A DNA stretch of 64,000 bases. It comes from Caballeronia sp. SBC1. GTDB lineage: Bacteria > Pseudomonadota > Gammaproteobacteria > Burkholderiales > Burkholderiaceae. Where the stretch lies: positions 620,001-684,000 of the forward strand of contig NZ_CP049156.1 of assembly GCF_011493005.1 (NCBI RefSeq), given 5' to 3'. The notes below the pieces were generated by a model. The model had not been told where the DNA came from and did not search any database. It saw only the letters and a list, made by a program, of their open reading frames with translations. Below are positions 9,188 to 17,980 of this stretch, piece after piece; within the stretch, counting starts at the first letter, position 1, and the number at the start of each line of letters is the position of its first letter. The position numbers were made by a program, and so were the translations under genes.

Positions 9188-9811
9188 CTGAGACAGAAAA
9201 ATTCCTTTTATAAGAAACATCTTATTGCCGATTTGATATTAAGAAAAATCTTAGTTTGTCCGAAAGCCACTCGATATCGAATATCGGGTGGCTTTTTTCA
9301 TTTGATAATTGTTAAATAGTTGGGCGGATTAAAAATTCTTTAATGAGATAGGTTTGTGCTTATCTGTTTCGTCAAAATGCGGTTGTTGAGATGCAACAAG
9401 ACGCCAACATAAGAATAATCCTAAATACTGTTCGGGTCTAAAAAAAAATCTTGGCATTTCTCTCGTAATCCTTTATCAGCAAGGCCCAGAGGGTCAAGGG
9501 CCGTCTTTAAAAGTAATCGTTCATCTGATTCCATTCATCTGAGAATCAAGAAATAGTTTGGCGAAACTCAAATTAGGAGTTTTCGCATTAAGTCACGTCC
9601 ATTCCAAACCTATAGTTCGTCTGCGGTCACGGTACCGGTCTTTTCGTAACCCGGTTTCAGTGCTTCGGTAGAAAGAGGCTGGGTCAAGCATAAATGCCGA
9701 GCGTTACGCGGAAGCGGCAAAAAAGATTAAGCATCTTGAAAAAGATGGTGATCGATCTCTGTTCCGAGCCGCAAGGCTATTTTCTAATTTTTGTAAAGGT
9801 ATTTACATAGC
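9188..9811. other. Long AT-rich intergenic region before the trimeric autotransporter
   Basis: About 620 bp, clearly more AT-rich than the rest of the window. It begins with the terminator of the secretion operon. The remainder should contain the promoter and 5' leader of the autotransporter at 9812. A 38-codon ATG ORF (9694-9810) ends one base before that gene's start. In another frame, 9672-9815 is open without a start codon and its stop overlaps the downstream ATG. Neither has recognisable homology or a clear ribosome-binding site, so I do not call them as genes. Confidence 0.6.
9263..9298 (+). terminator. Rho-independent terminator of the type I secretion operon
   Basis: An inverted repeat with arms AAAGCCACTCGATAT and ATATCGGGTGGCTTT forms a long hairpin that ends in a T run. 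It lies about 75 bp past the TolC-family stop codon. Confidence 0.85.
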
Positions 9812-12800
9812 ATGAACAAGTCATACAAATCTGTTTGGAACGAGTCGACCGGAGCTTGGGTTGCTGTTTCCGAACTCGCAACTGGCCGTAGCAAGAGCAA
9901 GCGCGCGAAGACAGCGCTTTCAAAGGCGATCCTGACGCAAATCGCGGTAGGCGGCATGAGCTTGGCCGGCGCTGGTGCAGCCATGGCTGACGACGCCAAC
10001 GTGCAAGACAAGAGCGCGACCGTCGCTGTTGCAGACGGCGTCCCCTCGAGCGCTGATTCGGACGCGTCCGCGAACGTCGTCAGCACGCCGTCGCTGCCGC
10101 ATCTGCTGGGTGCGCAATTGCTCGGCGCGACCGACCCTGTGGTACCTGTGGTGACCGGTAGTGCGTATCTCGCGCAGGGCAAAATCACCAACGTAGGCGC
10201 AGATAACAGTGCTGTGGTGAGCGGTGCAGACAGCCTGGCAGTCGGCGCATACGCATCTGCGAACGACAGTTCCGTTGCTATCGGGACACGCAGCCTTGCT
10301 GGCGCGGGTCCGACGGCTGCATTCGCAACCGCAATCGGCTACCAAGCCTCTGCGACCGCCTCACAGTCGGTCGCTCTTGGCGTTGGCGCAAGCTCGTCGG
10401 GTTACAACTCGGTAGCTTTGGGCCAGGGCTCGTTGGCTGACGTATCGAATACCATATCGGTTGGTAAGGCGGGCAACGAGCGCAAAATCGTCAATGTGGC
10501 GGCTGGCAGCCTGGATGCGTCGAGCACCGACGTGGTCAACGGCTCGCAACTCGCCTCAACGAATCAAAGCGTCACGAACCTGCAAACGGTCGTGAACACG
10601 ATTAGCACCCAGGGCGTGGCTAATCCGTATCTCGCGCAGGGCAAAATCACCGCTGCAGGAGCGGATAACACCGCCAAAGCAACCGGCTCGGACAGCTTGG
10701 GAGTTGGCGCATACGCTTCCGCGAGTGACTCGTCCGTAGCTATCGGAACGCGCAGCGTTGCTGGCAGCCCCACGACTGCCTTCGCAACTGCAATCGGCTA
10801 TCAAGCCTCTGCGACCGGCTCACAGTCGGTCGCTCTTGGCGTTGGCGCAAGCTCGTCGGCTTTCAACTCAGTAGCACTGGGCCAAGGCTCCGTGGCTGAC
10901 GTCTCGAATACCGTGTCGGTTGGCAAGGTTGGCGGCGAACGCAAGATCACCAACGTAGCAGCAGGCGCGGCAGCAACTGACGCAGTGAACGTTGGTCAGT
11001 TGACCGCAGCGGGACTGAATATCGGCACGAGCGGCGCAGTCACCAACCCGTTGGTGACGTATGACACAACGGCGAAAGATTCGATCACGCTGGCTGGTTC
11101 GAATGGCGCGCAGATCCACAAGGTCATCGCAGGTACGGCTGACACCGACGCAACGAACGTGGCGCAATTGAAGGCGATGGGCGCAACGATCGGCACGAGC
11201 GGCGTGGTCACCAACGCATTCGTGGCTTACACGGATACGACGAAGACGGCAGTGTCGCTGGGCAATGGCACGGTTGGCGCGAAGATCACGAACTTGCAAA
11301 ACGGTGCAATCTCGGCCTCAAGCCGTGACGCAGTCAACGGTTCACAACTCGCAGCAGTCGCTTCGAGCGCAGCTTCGGCACTGGGCGGCGGCTCCACGAT
11401 GGGCGCGGACGGCAAGATTAGTGCGCCGACCTACACCATTAACAGCAAGGCCTACACCACGCTTGATTCGGCCTTGAATGCGGCGGCTGGCTCTGGCGGC
11501 GGTACGGATCCGCTGGCAGTTCACTACACCGACGCGACCCTCACGTCAGTAGCACTCGGTACTGCCGCGGCACCGGTGAAGTTGACTGGAGTGGCGGCCG
11601 GCACGGCGAACACTGACGCAGTGAACGTTGCGCAGATGAACGCTGCAACGAACGGTCTGTCCGGCGTTGTCGACAAGCTGCGGTACATCAATTTCGGACC
11701 GAGCACCGCTGCACAGTCACAAGCGACCGGCACCGATTCAATGGCAATTGGCGGCAACTCCTTCGCAACTGCCAACCAGTCGCTCGCGTTCGGTCTTAAC
11801 GCACGGGCATCGGCAATCAACTCCGTCGCTATTGGCGTCAACTCGAGCACGAATCAGGCAAATACCGTTTCGATCGGTGGCGTTGGCAAGGAGCGCCGAC
11901 TGATCAACGTGGCCGATGGCACCGGTGACACGGACGCTGTTACGCTGGGCCAGGTAACGCAAATGTTCGAGGATGCGAGCACCAAGAACGTTCAACAAGT
12001 CGTACAAAGCACCCCGAAGCAGATGGTTTCGGCAACGCGCCAAACAGGTCTCCTGGGTGCGTCATCGGTAGGCGTTGGCTTGGTTTCACCGACGTTCACG
12101 CTGAACGACGTCATCCGCATTGGACCGACGGAACAGTTGGCGGCCATTGAAGCTATCGGTACCGACTCCATTGCGATGGGGTTGAACGTGCACGCAACGG
12201 GTGACTCCTCGGTCGCAATCGGTTCGAACGTCAACTCGACGAACGTCGAATCTGTCTCGGTCGGTTATATGACCATTGCAAACGGCAACGCGGCGGCTTC
12301 GTTCGGTACGCGCGCCCAGGCTGTAGCTGACGGTGGCCTGGCGATGGGTAACAACGCCATGGTCGACGGTGATGGGACGGATGGCATTGCAATCGGCACA
12401 GGTTCATTGGCCTCTAACGACCGCTCGGTCTCGATTGGTAAGACCTCTTTCTCAGGAGGCAAGCAGTCGATCGTGCTGGGCAACCAGTCGTCAGTCTTCG
12501 CCGATGGTTCGGTCGTGATCGGCAACAACAACTTGATCAAGACAGCCACGGCAACGGGTTCGTTCGTCCTTGGTAGCGGCAACACGGTAACCGGTGCAAA
12601 TTCCTACGTTATTGGTAGTAACAATACGAAGGTCAGTGGCACCAACAGCATCATCCTCGGTAATGGCAGTGACGGAACGCAAAGCAATGTTGTATCCGTT
12701 GGCGGCGTGGGCACCGAACGCAAGGTCGTGAACGTTGCAGCAGGTACAACCAACACCGACGCGGTCAACCTCGGGCAGATGACTACCGCTATCAACTCGG

Positions 12801-13903
12801 TAGCAATCGGCGTGGGATCGTCGACCAACATGGACAACACGGTCTCCTTTGGTACAACGGCGACCGCACGCAGGCTGATCAACGTCGCGGACGGTGTGGG
12901 CGATAACGACGCCGTGAACCTGGGTCAGGTCGAAGACTTGATCGCGGACAGCGTGTCGAAGCAAATGGTCAGCACGCAGAAGGTGATGGCAACACGTAAT
13001 TTGTTGACGGCTACGCCGACGCCGGTTCTGTCGGATTTCATTGCGGTTGGCACCTCGGACAAGATCGGTACCAACAGCAACACGGCAATTGGCACAGATT
13101 CAATCTCTATCGGTCTGGGTAACAGCTCGACGGGCGATCAATCAGTGGCGATTGGCTCCAACGTCAATTCGGTCGGCTATAGGTCGGTTGGGATGGGCTA
13201 CGGTTCAATTGTCAACGGCGCGAGCTCGACGGCCATTGGCGTGAATGCTCAGGTGACCGCAGACGGCAGCCTCGCTGTTGGTAAGAACGTAACGGCCGAG
13301 ACGGCGAACTCCACCGTCATTGGTGCGGACTCGTACATCCTCGACGACGGTAAGGGCGGCGGTTTGAACTCCGTATCCATTGGTTCAGGCAACACGGTGA
13401 CCGGCACAAGTTCGATCGTGGTCGGTAGCGGCACGATCGCAATCGGCGGCAACGCCGGTGCGTCGGGCACAGACTCGATCGCCATCGGTAACGGCGCTAC
13501 GGCTCCGGCTAATAGCGCAGTGGCACTGGGTGCAAACTCGGTCGCTGATCGTGACAACAGCGTGTCGGTCGGTTCCGCCGATCAGCAACGTCAGATCACG
13601 AACGTTGCAGCTGGTACGCAGGGTACGGACGCAGTCAACCTGAACCAGATGAACTCGGCGGTGGGCGGTATTGCTCGCAAGGCGTATAGCGGTATTGCGG
13701 CAGCCACTGCGCTGACGATGATTCCGGACGTCGATGCGAACAAGACGCTGTCGCTTGGTATTGGTGGCGGTACGTTCCAGGGCTACGCAGCAACGGCCAT
13801 TGGCGGTACGGCTCGTATCACGCAGAACATCAAGGTGCGCGTGGGCGCGGGTTGGTCGGCAGCTGGTACGACGGTTGGTGCTGGTGCTTCGTACCAGTGG
13901 TAA
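9812..13903 (+). CDS. Trimeric autotransporter adhesin, YadA/Hia type
   Basis: A 1363-aa type Vc secreted surface adhesin. The N-terminus MNKSYKSVWNESTGAWVAVS is a typical extended signal peptide region, followed by a basic segment, a hydrophobic core and cleavage near AGAAMADDA (about residue 51). The passenger is dominated by YadA-like head repeats of the SVAIGxxxxA type, broken by neck motifs such as NTISVGKAGNERKIVNVAAG and DAVNxxQL. Larger modules are duplicated: the block beginning PYLAQGKIT occurs twice near the N-terminus, and the blocks beginning KQMVS also occur twice. Long coiled-coil stalks are scarce. The last ~90 residues (from NQMNSAVGGIARKAYSGIAA) are the trimeric YadA membrane anchor ending in Trp. 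It uses its own C-terminal barrel, so the upstream type I system is not needed for it. Confidence 0.96.
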   Translation: MNKSYKSVWNESTGAWVAVSELATGRSKSKRAKTALSKAILTQIAVGGMSLAGAGAAMADDANVQDKSATVAVADGVPSSADSDASANVVSTPSLPHLLGAQLLGATDPVVPVVTGSAYLAQGKITNVGADNSAVVSGADSLAVGAYASANDSSVAIGTRSLAGAGPTAAFATAIGYQASATASQSVALGVGASSSGYNSVALGQGSLADVSNTISVGKAGNERKIVNVAAGSLDASSTDVVNGSQLASTNQSVTNLQTVVNTISTQGVANPYLAQGKITAAGADNTAKATGSDSLGVGAYASASDSSVAIGTRSVAGSPTTAFATAIGYQASATGSQSVALGVGASSSAFNSVALGQGSVADVSNTVSVGKVGGERKITNVAAGAAATDAVNVGQLTAAGLNIGTSGAVTNPLVTYDTTAKDSITLAGSNGAQIHKVIAGTADTDATNVAQLKAMGATIGTSGVVTNAFVAYTDTTKTAVSLGNGTVGAKITNLQNGAISASSRDAVNGSQLAAVASSAASALGGGSTMGADGKISAPTYTINSKAYTTLDSALNAAAGSGGGTDPLAVHYTDATLTSVALGTAAAPVKLTGVAAGTANTDAVNVAQMNAATNGLSGVVDKLRYINFGPSTAAQSQATGTDSMAIGGNSFATANQSLAFGLNARASAINSVAIGVNSSTNQANTVSIGGVGKERRLINVADGTGDTDAVTLGQVTQMFEDASTKNVQQVVQSTPKQMVSATRQTGLLGASSVGVGLVSPTFTLNDVIRIGPTEQLAAIEAIGTDSIAMGLNVHATGDSSVAIGSNVNSTNVESVSVGYMTIANGNAAASFGTRAQAVADGGLAMGNNAMVDGDGTDGIAIGTGSLASNDRSVSIGKTSFSGGKQSIVLGNQSSVFADGSVVIGNNNLIKTATATGSFVLGSGNTVTGANSYVIGSNNTKVSGTNSIILGNGSDGTQSNVVSVGGVGTERKVVNVAAGTTNTDAVNLGQMTTAINSVAIGVGSSTNMDNTVSFGTTATARRLINVADGVGDNDAVNLGQVEDLIADSVSKQMVSTQKVMATRNLLTATPTPVLSDFIAVGTSDKIGTNSNTAIGTDSISIGLGNSSTGDQSVAIGSNVNSVGYRSVGMGYGSIVNGASSTAIGVNAQVTADGSLAVGKNVTAETANSTVIGADSYILDDGKGGGLNSVSIGSGNTVTGTSSIVVGSGTIAIGGNAGASGTDSIAIGNGATAPANSAVALGANSVADRDNSVSVGSADQQRQITNVAAGTQGTDAVNLNQMNSAVGGIARKAYSGIAAATALTMIPDVDANKTLSLGIGGGTFQGYAATAIGGTARITQNIKVRVGAGWSAAGTTVGAGASYQW

Positions 13904-14003
13904 TCGGGATCTGATCTGAGAGAAATCCGGTTCGAAAGAGCCGGGTTTCTCGAAGGATCGGTCTTGCAGGTTTTTTGATGTACTAGTAGTTAAAGCTGTA
14001 CTT

Positions 14004-14038
14004 AAAGCGGGTTCTTCTTCGGAGGAACCCGCTTTTTT
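14004..14038 (+). terminator. Rho-independent terminator of the trimeric autotransporter gene
   Basis: The hairpin arms AAAGCGGGTTC and GAACCCGCTTT enclose a short loop and run into a T tract, about 100 bp after the stop. A second weaker hairpin (arms GAGAAATCCGG and CCGGGTTTCTC) lies just after the stop, near 13918-13952. Confidence 0.85.
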
Positions 14039-14129
14039 CGTATGGAAAACAGCTTCGTGACAAGAGCCTTGTCAGGCAGGCGTGACGCGGCTTGAGAGCT
14101 TGAAAAGTCGCTCGACGACGCCCGCTTGT

Positions 14130-14975
14130 CTAATTCCCCACGCGTCGTCGATCCAGCACGCCCTTCGCTTCAGCCAATCGCTCCGCGAATTCCGGCCCAC
14201 GCGCCAGCGCCACCCCCACCGCCAAAATATCGCCTATCGCCAGATGCGATACGCGCGATGTCATCGGCGAGAAAATGTCGGTGTCTTCATCCACGTTCGC
14301 AAACAAGCCGATGCTGGCTTTACGTGCCAGCGGCGAACTGCCATGGGTAATTGCAATGACCTTTGCGCCGGCGTCAAGCGCCGACTGCACTGCGTCGAGT
14401 ATGTCCCGGGTGCGCCCGGTATTCGAGATGACCACGACGACATCCCCAGGGCCCAATAAAGCCGCCGATGTCGTATAGGTGTGGGGGTCGGAGTAAGCCA
14501 CGCTCGGCACGCCAAGCCGGAAAAATTTGTGCTGCACGTCGAGTGCGGCAATGCCCGAGCCGCCCGCGCCGTAAAACTCGATCCGCCGTGCATCGGCAAG
14601 CAATGCAATCGCCGCGGCCACGCTATCCGATGACAAGCTATTGCGCACCTGCAACAGAGCGCCGATGGTGCGGTCCAGCACCTTCGCCGCGACGCCGGCA
14701 GCCGGCTCGTCGGCACGAACATCGCGGAACACGGCCGGCGCCGGGACATCGGATGCGATGCTTTGCGCCAGCCGGATCTTGAATTCGCGAAACCCTGAAA
14801 AGCCGAGTGCCTGGCAAAACCGCGCAATAGTTGGCTGACTCACGCCTGCACGTGTTGCGAAATCGGTCATTGCGAGATCGAGCACTTCGCGCGGCGCGTC
14901 AATGACGTAATCCGCGAGCTTGCGCTCGGAGGGGCGCAACTGGTCGCGCATCGCTTTTACTTGGGACAGCAACAT
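14130..14975 (-). CDS. hexR: HexR-type transcriptional regulator (RpiR family)
   Basis: A 281-aa cytoplasmic repressor with an N-terminal RpiR helix-turn-helix (about residues 1-75, with FATRAGVSQPTIARFCQALG) and a C-terminal SIS sugar-phosphate-binding domain (about 125-265). In proteobacteria HexR represses central carbohydrate genes and is released by 2-keto-3-deoxy-6-phosphogluconate, the product of Edd. Here it is transcribed away from edd-eda. Two matching palindromes in the shared intergenic region, one near each gene, support the HexR assignment and suggest autoregulation plus control of edd. Assignment to HexR rather than another RpiR member rests on this context. Confidence 0.9.
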   Translation of the reverse strand: MLLSQVKAMRDQLRPSERKLADYVIDAPREVLDLAMTDFATRAGVSQPTIARFCQALGFSGFREFKIRLAQSIASDVPAPAVFRDVRADEPAAGVAAKVLDRTIGALLQVRNSLSSDSVAAAIALLADARRIEFYGAGGSGIAALDVQHKFFRLGVPSVAYSDPHTYTTSAALLGPGDVVVVISNTGRTRDILDAVQSALDAGAKVIAITHGSSPLARKASIGLFANVDEDTDIFSPMTSRVSHLAIGDILAVGVALARGPEFAERLAEAKGVLDRRRVGN

Positions 14976-15027
14976 CGTGAATCTCGCCTATGCTGGAGTT
15001 GCACGGACTATAGCTGATCTATTGAAA

Positions 15028-15043
15028 TGTACAAAAACTACCA
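15028..15043. promoter_or_regulatory. Candidate HexR operator, hexR-proximal
   Basis: TGTACAAAAACTACCA fits TGTA-N7-TAC, close to the published HexR pattern of TGTA half-sites separated by 7 bp. It lies 53 bp upstream of the hexR start. Like its partner at 15137, it is preceded by GAAA. Confidence 0.55.
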
Positions 15044-15136
15044 AATCGAGATGCAGGCAACTTGATGAGTTCGATTCGCTTTTTGCCTTATGGAGTGGCG
15101 AAATAGTAGATATAAGGGTTTTCCAGATGGTGGAAA

Positions 15137-15151
15137 TGTAGTTTTTCTACT
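15137..15151. promoter_or_regulatory. Candidate HexR operator, edd-proximal
   Basis: TGTAGTTTTTCTACT is a near-perfect palindrome of the same TGTA-N7-TAC form, preceded by GAAA as at the first site. It lies about 110 bp upstream of the edd start, where it could overlap the edd promoter. Confidence 0.6.
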
Positions 15152-15259
15152 AAAATTAACGCCGATACACTCAAGCTTTATGTAGAAGCCGTTCACCCAC
15201 CCACGTACTTGCCCAATCCCGCCGCCGGCCGCGTGCCGCAACGAGGCGAAGGAGTTTCG

Positions 15260-17122
15260 ATGGCATCCCCGCATTCGCATCTGAACCACGTCACCCGGCG
15301 CGTCATTGAGCGCAGCAAACCGACGCGCGCAGCGTATCTGGCCCGTATCGATGGCGCGCAAGGTCATTTTCCAGCGCGTGGCGCGCTTTCCTGCGCCAAT
15401 CTCGCGCACGGTTTTGCCGGCATGGAAGGTCAGGAAAAAATTTCGATCAAGGCCGTCCGCGAACCGAACATCGGCATTGTTTCGTCTTACAACGAGATGC
15501 TGTCGGCTCACGCGCCATTCAAGAATTACCCCGACATCATCAAGCACGCGGCGCGCGAAGCAGGCGGCGTGGCGCAATTCGCGGGCGGCGTTCCGGCCAT
15601 GTGCGATGGTGTCACGCAGGGCAATGCTGGAATGGAGCTGTCATTGTTTTCGCGCGAAGTCATTGCGATGAGCACGGCCGTCGCGCTCACGCACAATATG
15701 TTCGACGCTGCGCTGTGCCTCGGCATCTGCGACAAGATTGTTCCCGGCTTGCTGATCGGCGCTCTGCAATTCGGTCATCTGCCGACCATTTTCGTGCCGG
15801 CTGGCCCAATGACGAGCGGCCTCACCAACGACGACAAAGCCAAAGTCCGCCAGCAGTTTGCAACCGGCGCCTGCAATCGCGAAGCGTTGCTTGAAGCGGA
15901 AGCCGCCGCGTATCACGGCCATGGCACCTGTACGTTCTATGGCACGGCCAACAGCAACCAGATGTTGATGGAAGTCATGGGCTTGCATCTTCCTGGATCT
16001 GCGTTCATCCACCCGCACACGCCGTTGCGTGACGCGTTGACCGCCGAAGCCGCGAAGCGCGTGCTGGAGCTGACGGTCGAGCGCGGCAACTACACGCCGA
16101 TTGGCCGGGTCGTCGATGAAAAAGCGATTGTGAACGGCATTGTTGCGCTGCTCGCCACGGGTGGCTCAACGAATCACACGCTGCATCTGGTCGCGATTGC
16201 TCGTGCGGCGGGAATCATGATCGACTGGAACGATTTCGATGAACTCTCGCAATCCGTGCCGCTCGTTGCGCGTATTTACCCGAATGGCAAGGCTGACGTG
16301 AACCATTTTCACGCGGCGGGCGGCATTGCCTATCTGGTGCGCGATTTGCTGAGCGCAGGTCTGCTCCACGAAGACGTAAAGACCGTCGCGGGCGAGGGCC
16401 TCGGCCATTACACACGCGAACCGAAACTTATCGACGGCAAGTTGCAATGGATCGATGGCCCCGAAACCAGCCACGACACCCAGGTTCTTCGCAGCCACAA
16501 GGAGCCGTTCGCACCTGATGGCGGTTTGCGTCTGATGCAGGGCAAGCTTGGCCGCGGCGTGATCAAGATCTCGGCGGTTGCGCAAGCGCATCGGCATGTG
16601 AAGGCGCCGGCTATCGTTTTCGAGTCGCAGGAAGAAGTGCAGGAAGCGTTCGACAATGGCGAACTGAAGCGCGATTTCGTGGCGATCGTCCGGTTCCAGG
16701 GCGCGCGCGCGAACGGCATGCCGGAGTTACACCGGTTGACGCCCCTTCTGGGTGTGTTGCAGGATCAGGGCTTCCATGTGGCTTTGGTGACGGATGGCCG
16801 TATGTCGGGCGCGTCCGGGAAAGTGCCCGCTGTTATCCATATTTCGCCGGAGGTGCTGCTGCAGGGCCCGCTGGGCAAGGTACGCACGGGCGACATGATT
16901 GTTATCGATGCAAATAACGGCGTGCTGGATATTGATATCGACGCAAACGAGTGGGCCGCGCGTGCAGTCGCACAGCCGGCGCATCAGGCGGAGAATGAAG
17001 TGGGATTCGGTCGTGAGCTGTTCGGCGTCTTCCGCCACGCTGCGATGCCGGCAGAACTGGGCGCGTCGGTGTTCGGCCCAATGGTCGGTGAAGTCGCGCC
17101 ACAACACGTAAAGGAGAAGTAA
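15260..17122 (+). CDS. edd: Phosphogluconate dehydratase (Entner-Doudoroff)
   Basis: This enzyme dehydrates 6-phosphogluconate to 2-keto-3-deoxy-6-phosphogluconate. The protein is 620 aa from the ATG at 15260, which has a good ribosome-binding site (AAGGAG at 15249-15254). The frame is open back to 15209, but that longer start lacks such a site. IlvD/Edd-family features are visible: [20 protein letters not shown], the cluster-region cysteines in [13 protein letters not shown] and [25 protein letters not shown], and the C-terminal [18 protein letters not shown]. These family members bind an iron-sulphur cluster. The stop is directly followed by the eda ATG, so the two form one operon. Confidence 0.97.
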   Translation: MASPHSHLNHVTRRVIERSKPTRAAYLARIDGAQGHFPARGALSCANLAHGFAGMEGQEKISIKAVREPNIGIVSSYNEMLSAHAPFKNYPDIIKHAAREAGGVAQFAGGVPAMCDGVTQGNAGMELSLFSREVIAMSTAVALTHNMFDAALCLGICDKIVPGLLIGALQFGHLPTIFVPAGPMTSGLTNDDKAKVRQQFATGACNREALLEAEAAAYHGHGTCTFYGTANSNQMLMEVMGLHLPGSAFIHPHTPLRDALTAEAAKRVLELTVERGNYTPIGRVVDEKAIVNGIVALLATGGSTNHTLHLVAIARAAGIMIDWNDFDELSQSVPLVARIYPNGKADVNHFHAAGGIAYLVRDLLSAGLLHEDVKTVAGEGLGHYTREPKLIDGKLQWIDGPETSHDTQVLRSHKEPFAPDGGLRLMQGKLGRGVIKISAVAQAHRHVKAPAIVFESQEEVQEAFDNGELKRDFVAIVRFQGARANGMPELHRLTPLLGVLQDQGFHVALVTDGRMSGASGKVPAVIHISPEVLLQGPLGKVRTGDMIVIDANNGVLDIDIDANEWAARAVAQPAHQAENEVGFGRELFGVFRHAAMPAELGASVFGPMVGEVAPQHVKEK

Positions 17123-17758
17123 ATGAAGTCAGTTAGCGAAATCGTGCGTCTGGGGCCAGTGATTCCAGTGCTTGCATTCGAATCGGTCGAGCAGGGTGAG
17201 AATGTCTCGCGCGCGCTGCATGCCGGCGGCGTCAAGGTGCTTGAGATCACGCTGCGCACGGCCGCAGGGTTAGAGGCGATCGAGCGCGCAAGCCATCTGG
17301 CCGACGATATTGTGGTGGGTGTAGGAACAATTACCCGTCCCGAACATTGCGCGCAGGCAAAGAAAGCCGGTGCGCAGTTCGGGGTATCGCCGGGACTGAC
17401 CAAAGAGATCCACCAGGCTTCGCTCGATGCTGGTCTGCCCTTGCTGCCAGGCGTGATGACGCCGACCGACATCATTGTGGCCATGGAACTCGGCTACGAA
17501 ATCGTGAAGCTGTTTCCGGCGCAACAGGCGGGCGGGGTGTCAATGCTGCAAGCGCTCAACGGGCCATTCCCCGGCCTGAAATTCTGCCCGACCGGCGGCA
17601 TTACGGCCGAAACTGCGCCGAACTTTCTGGCGTTGCCGAACGTGGTGTGCGTGGGTGGATCGTGGTTGACGCCAAAGGCCGCATTGACTGCGAAAAATTG
17701 GGAGGAAGTCACGCGCCTCGCGCGTGCGGCCAGCTTGTTAGCGCCCACGCAGCACTAA
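17123..17758 (+). CDS. eda: KDPG aldolase (2-dehydro-3-deoxyphosphogluconate aldolase)
   Basis: This class I aldolase splits 2-keto-3-deoxy-6-phosphogluconate into pyruvate and glyceraldehyde-3-phosphate, completing the Entner-Doudoroff route. The 211-aa protein has the catalytic Glu in VLEITLRT, the GVGTI motif, and the Schiff-base Lys in EIVKLFPAQ. FCPTGGI and the terminal phosphate-binding GGSW are also present. The ATG directly follows the edd stop, and AAGGAGAA near the end of edd provides the ribosome-binding site. A terminator follows at 17795. Confidence 0.97.
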   Translation: MKSVSEIVRLGPVIPVLAFESVEQGENVSRALHAGGVKVLEITLRTAAGLEAIERASHLADDIVVGVGTITRPEHCAQAKKAGAQFGVSPGLTKEIHQASLDAGLPLLPGVMTPTDIIVAMELGYEIVKLFPAQQAGGVSMLQALNGPFPGLKFCPTGGITAETAPNFLALPNVVCVGGSWLTPKAALTAKNWEEVTRLARAASLLAPTQH

Positions 17759-17794
17759 GCCCAAGCGTTGGGTAGTTTTGTCGCTGTACTGAAG

Positions 17795-17824
17795 GCCTCC
17801 GCGCTCGACACGCGGAGGCTTTTT
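17795..17824 (+). terminator. Rho-independent terminator after edd-eda
   Basis: Perfect 9-bp arms GCCTCCGCG and CGCGGAGGC with a 7-base loop run into TTTTT, so edd-eda is separated from the gluconate permease gene. Confidence 0.9.
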
Positions 17825-17980
17825 CACATTTAGACATAGTTCCCGCGCGAGTTTCTAAACCTCCAAGTAAAATCCCGGTCAGTCACGCTGAAACGCGCGT
17901 GCGGTTTCAACGCGGCTGTTAAAAGGTAGCAACGTACCGCGCTGCGCAAAAAAAACGTCAACCAACTGAGGAGGCACTTT

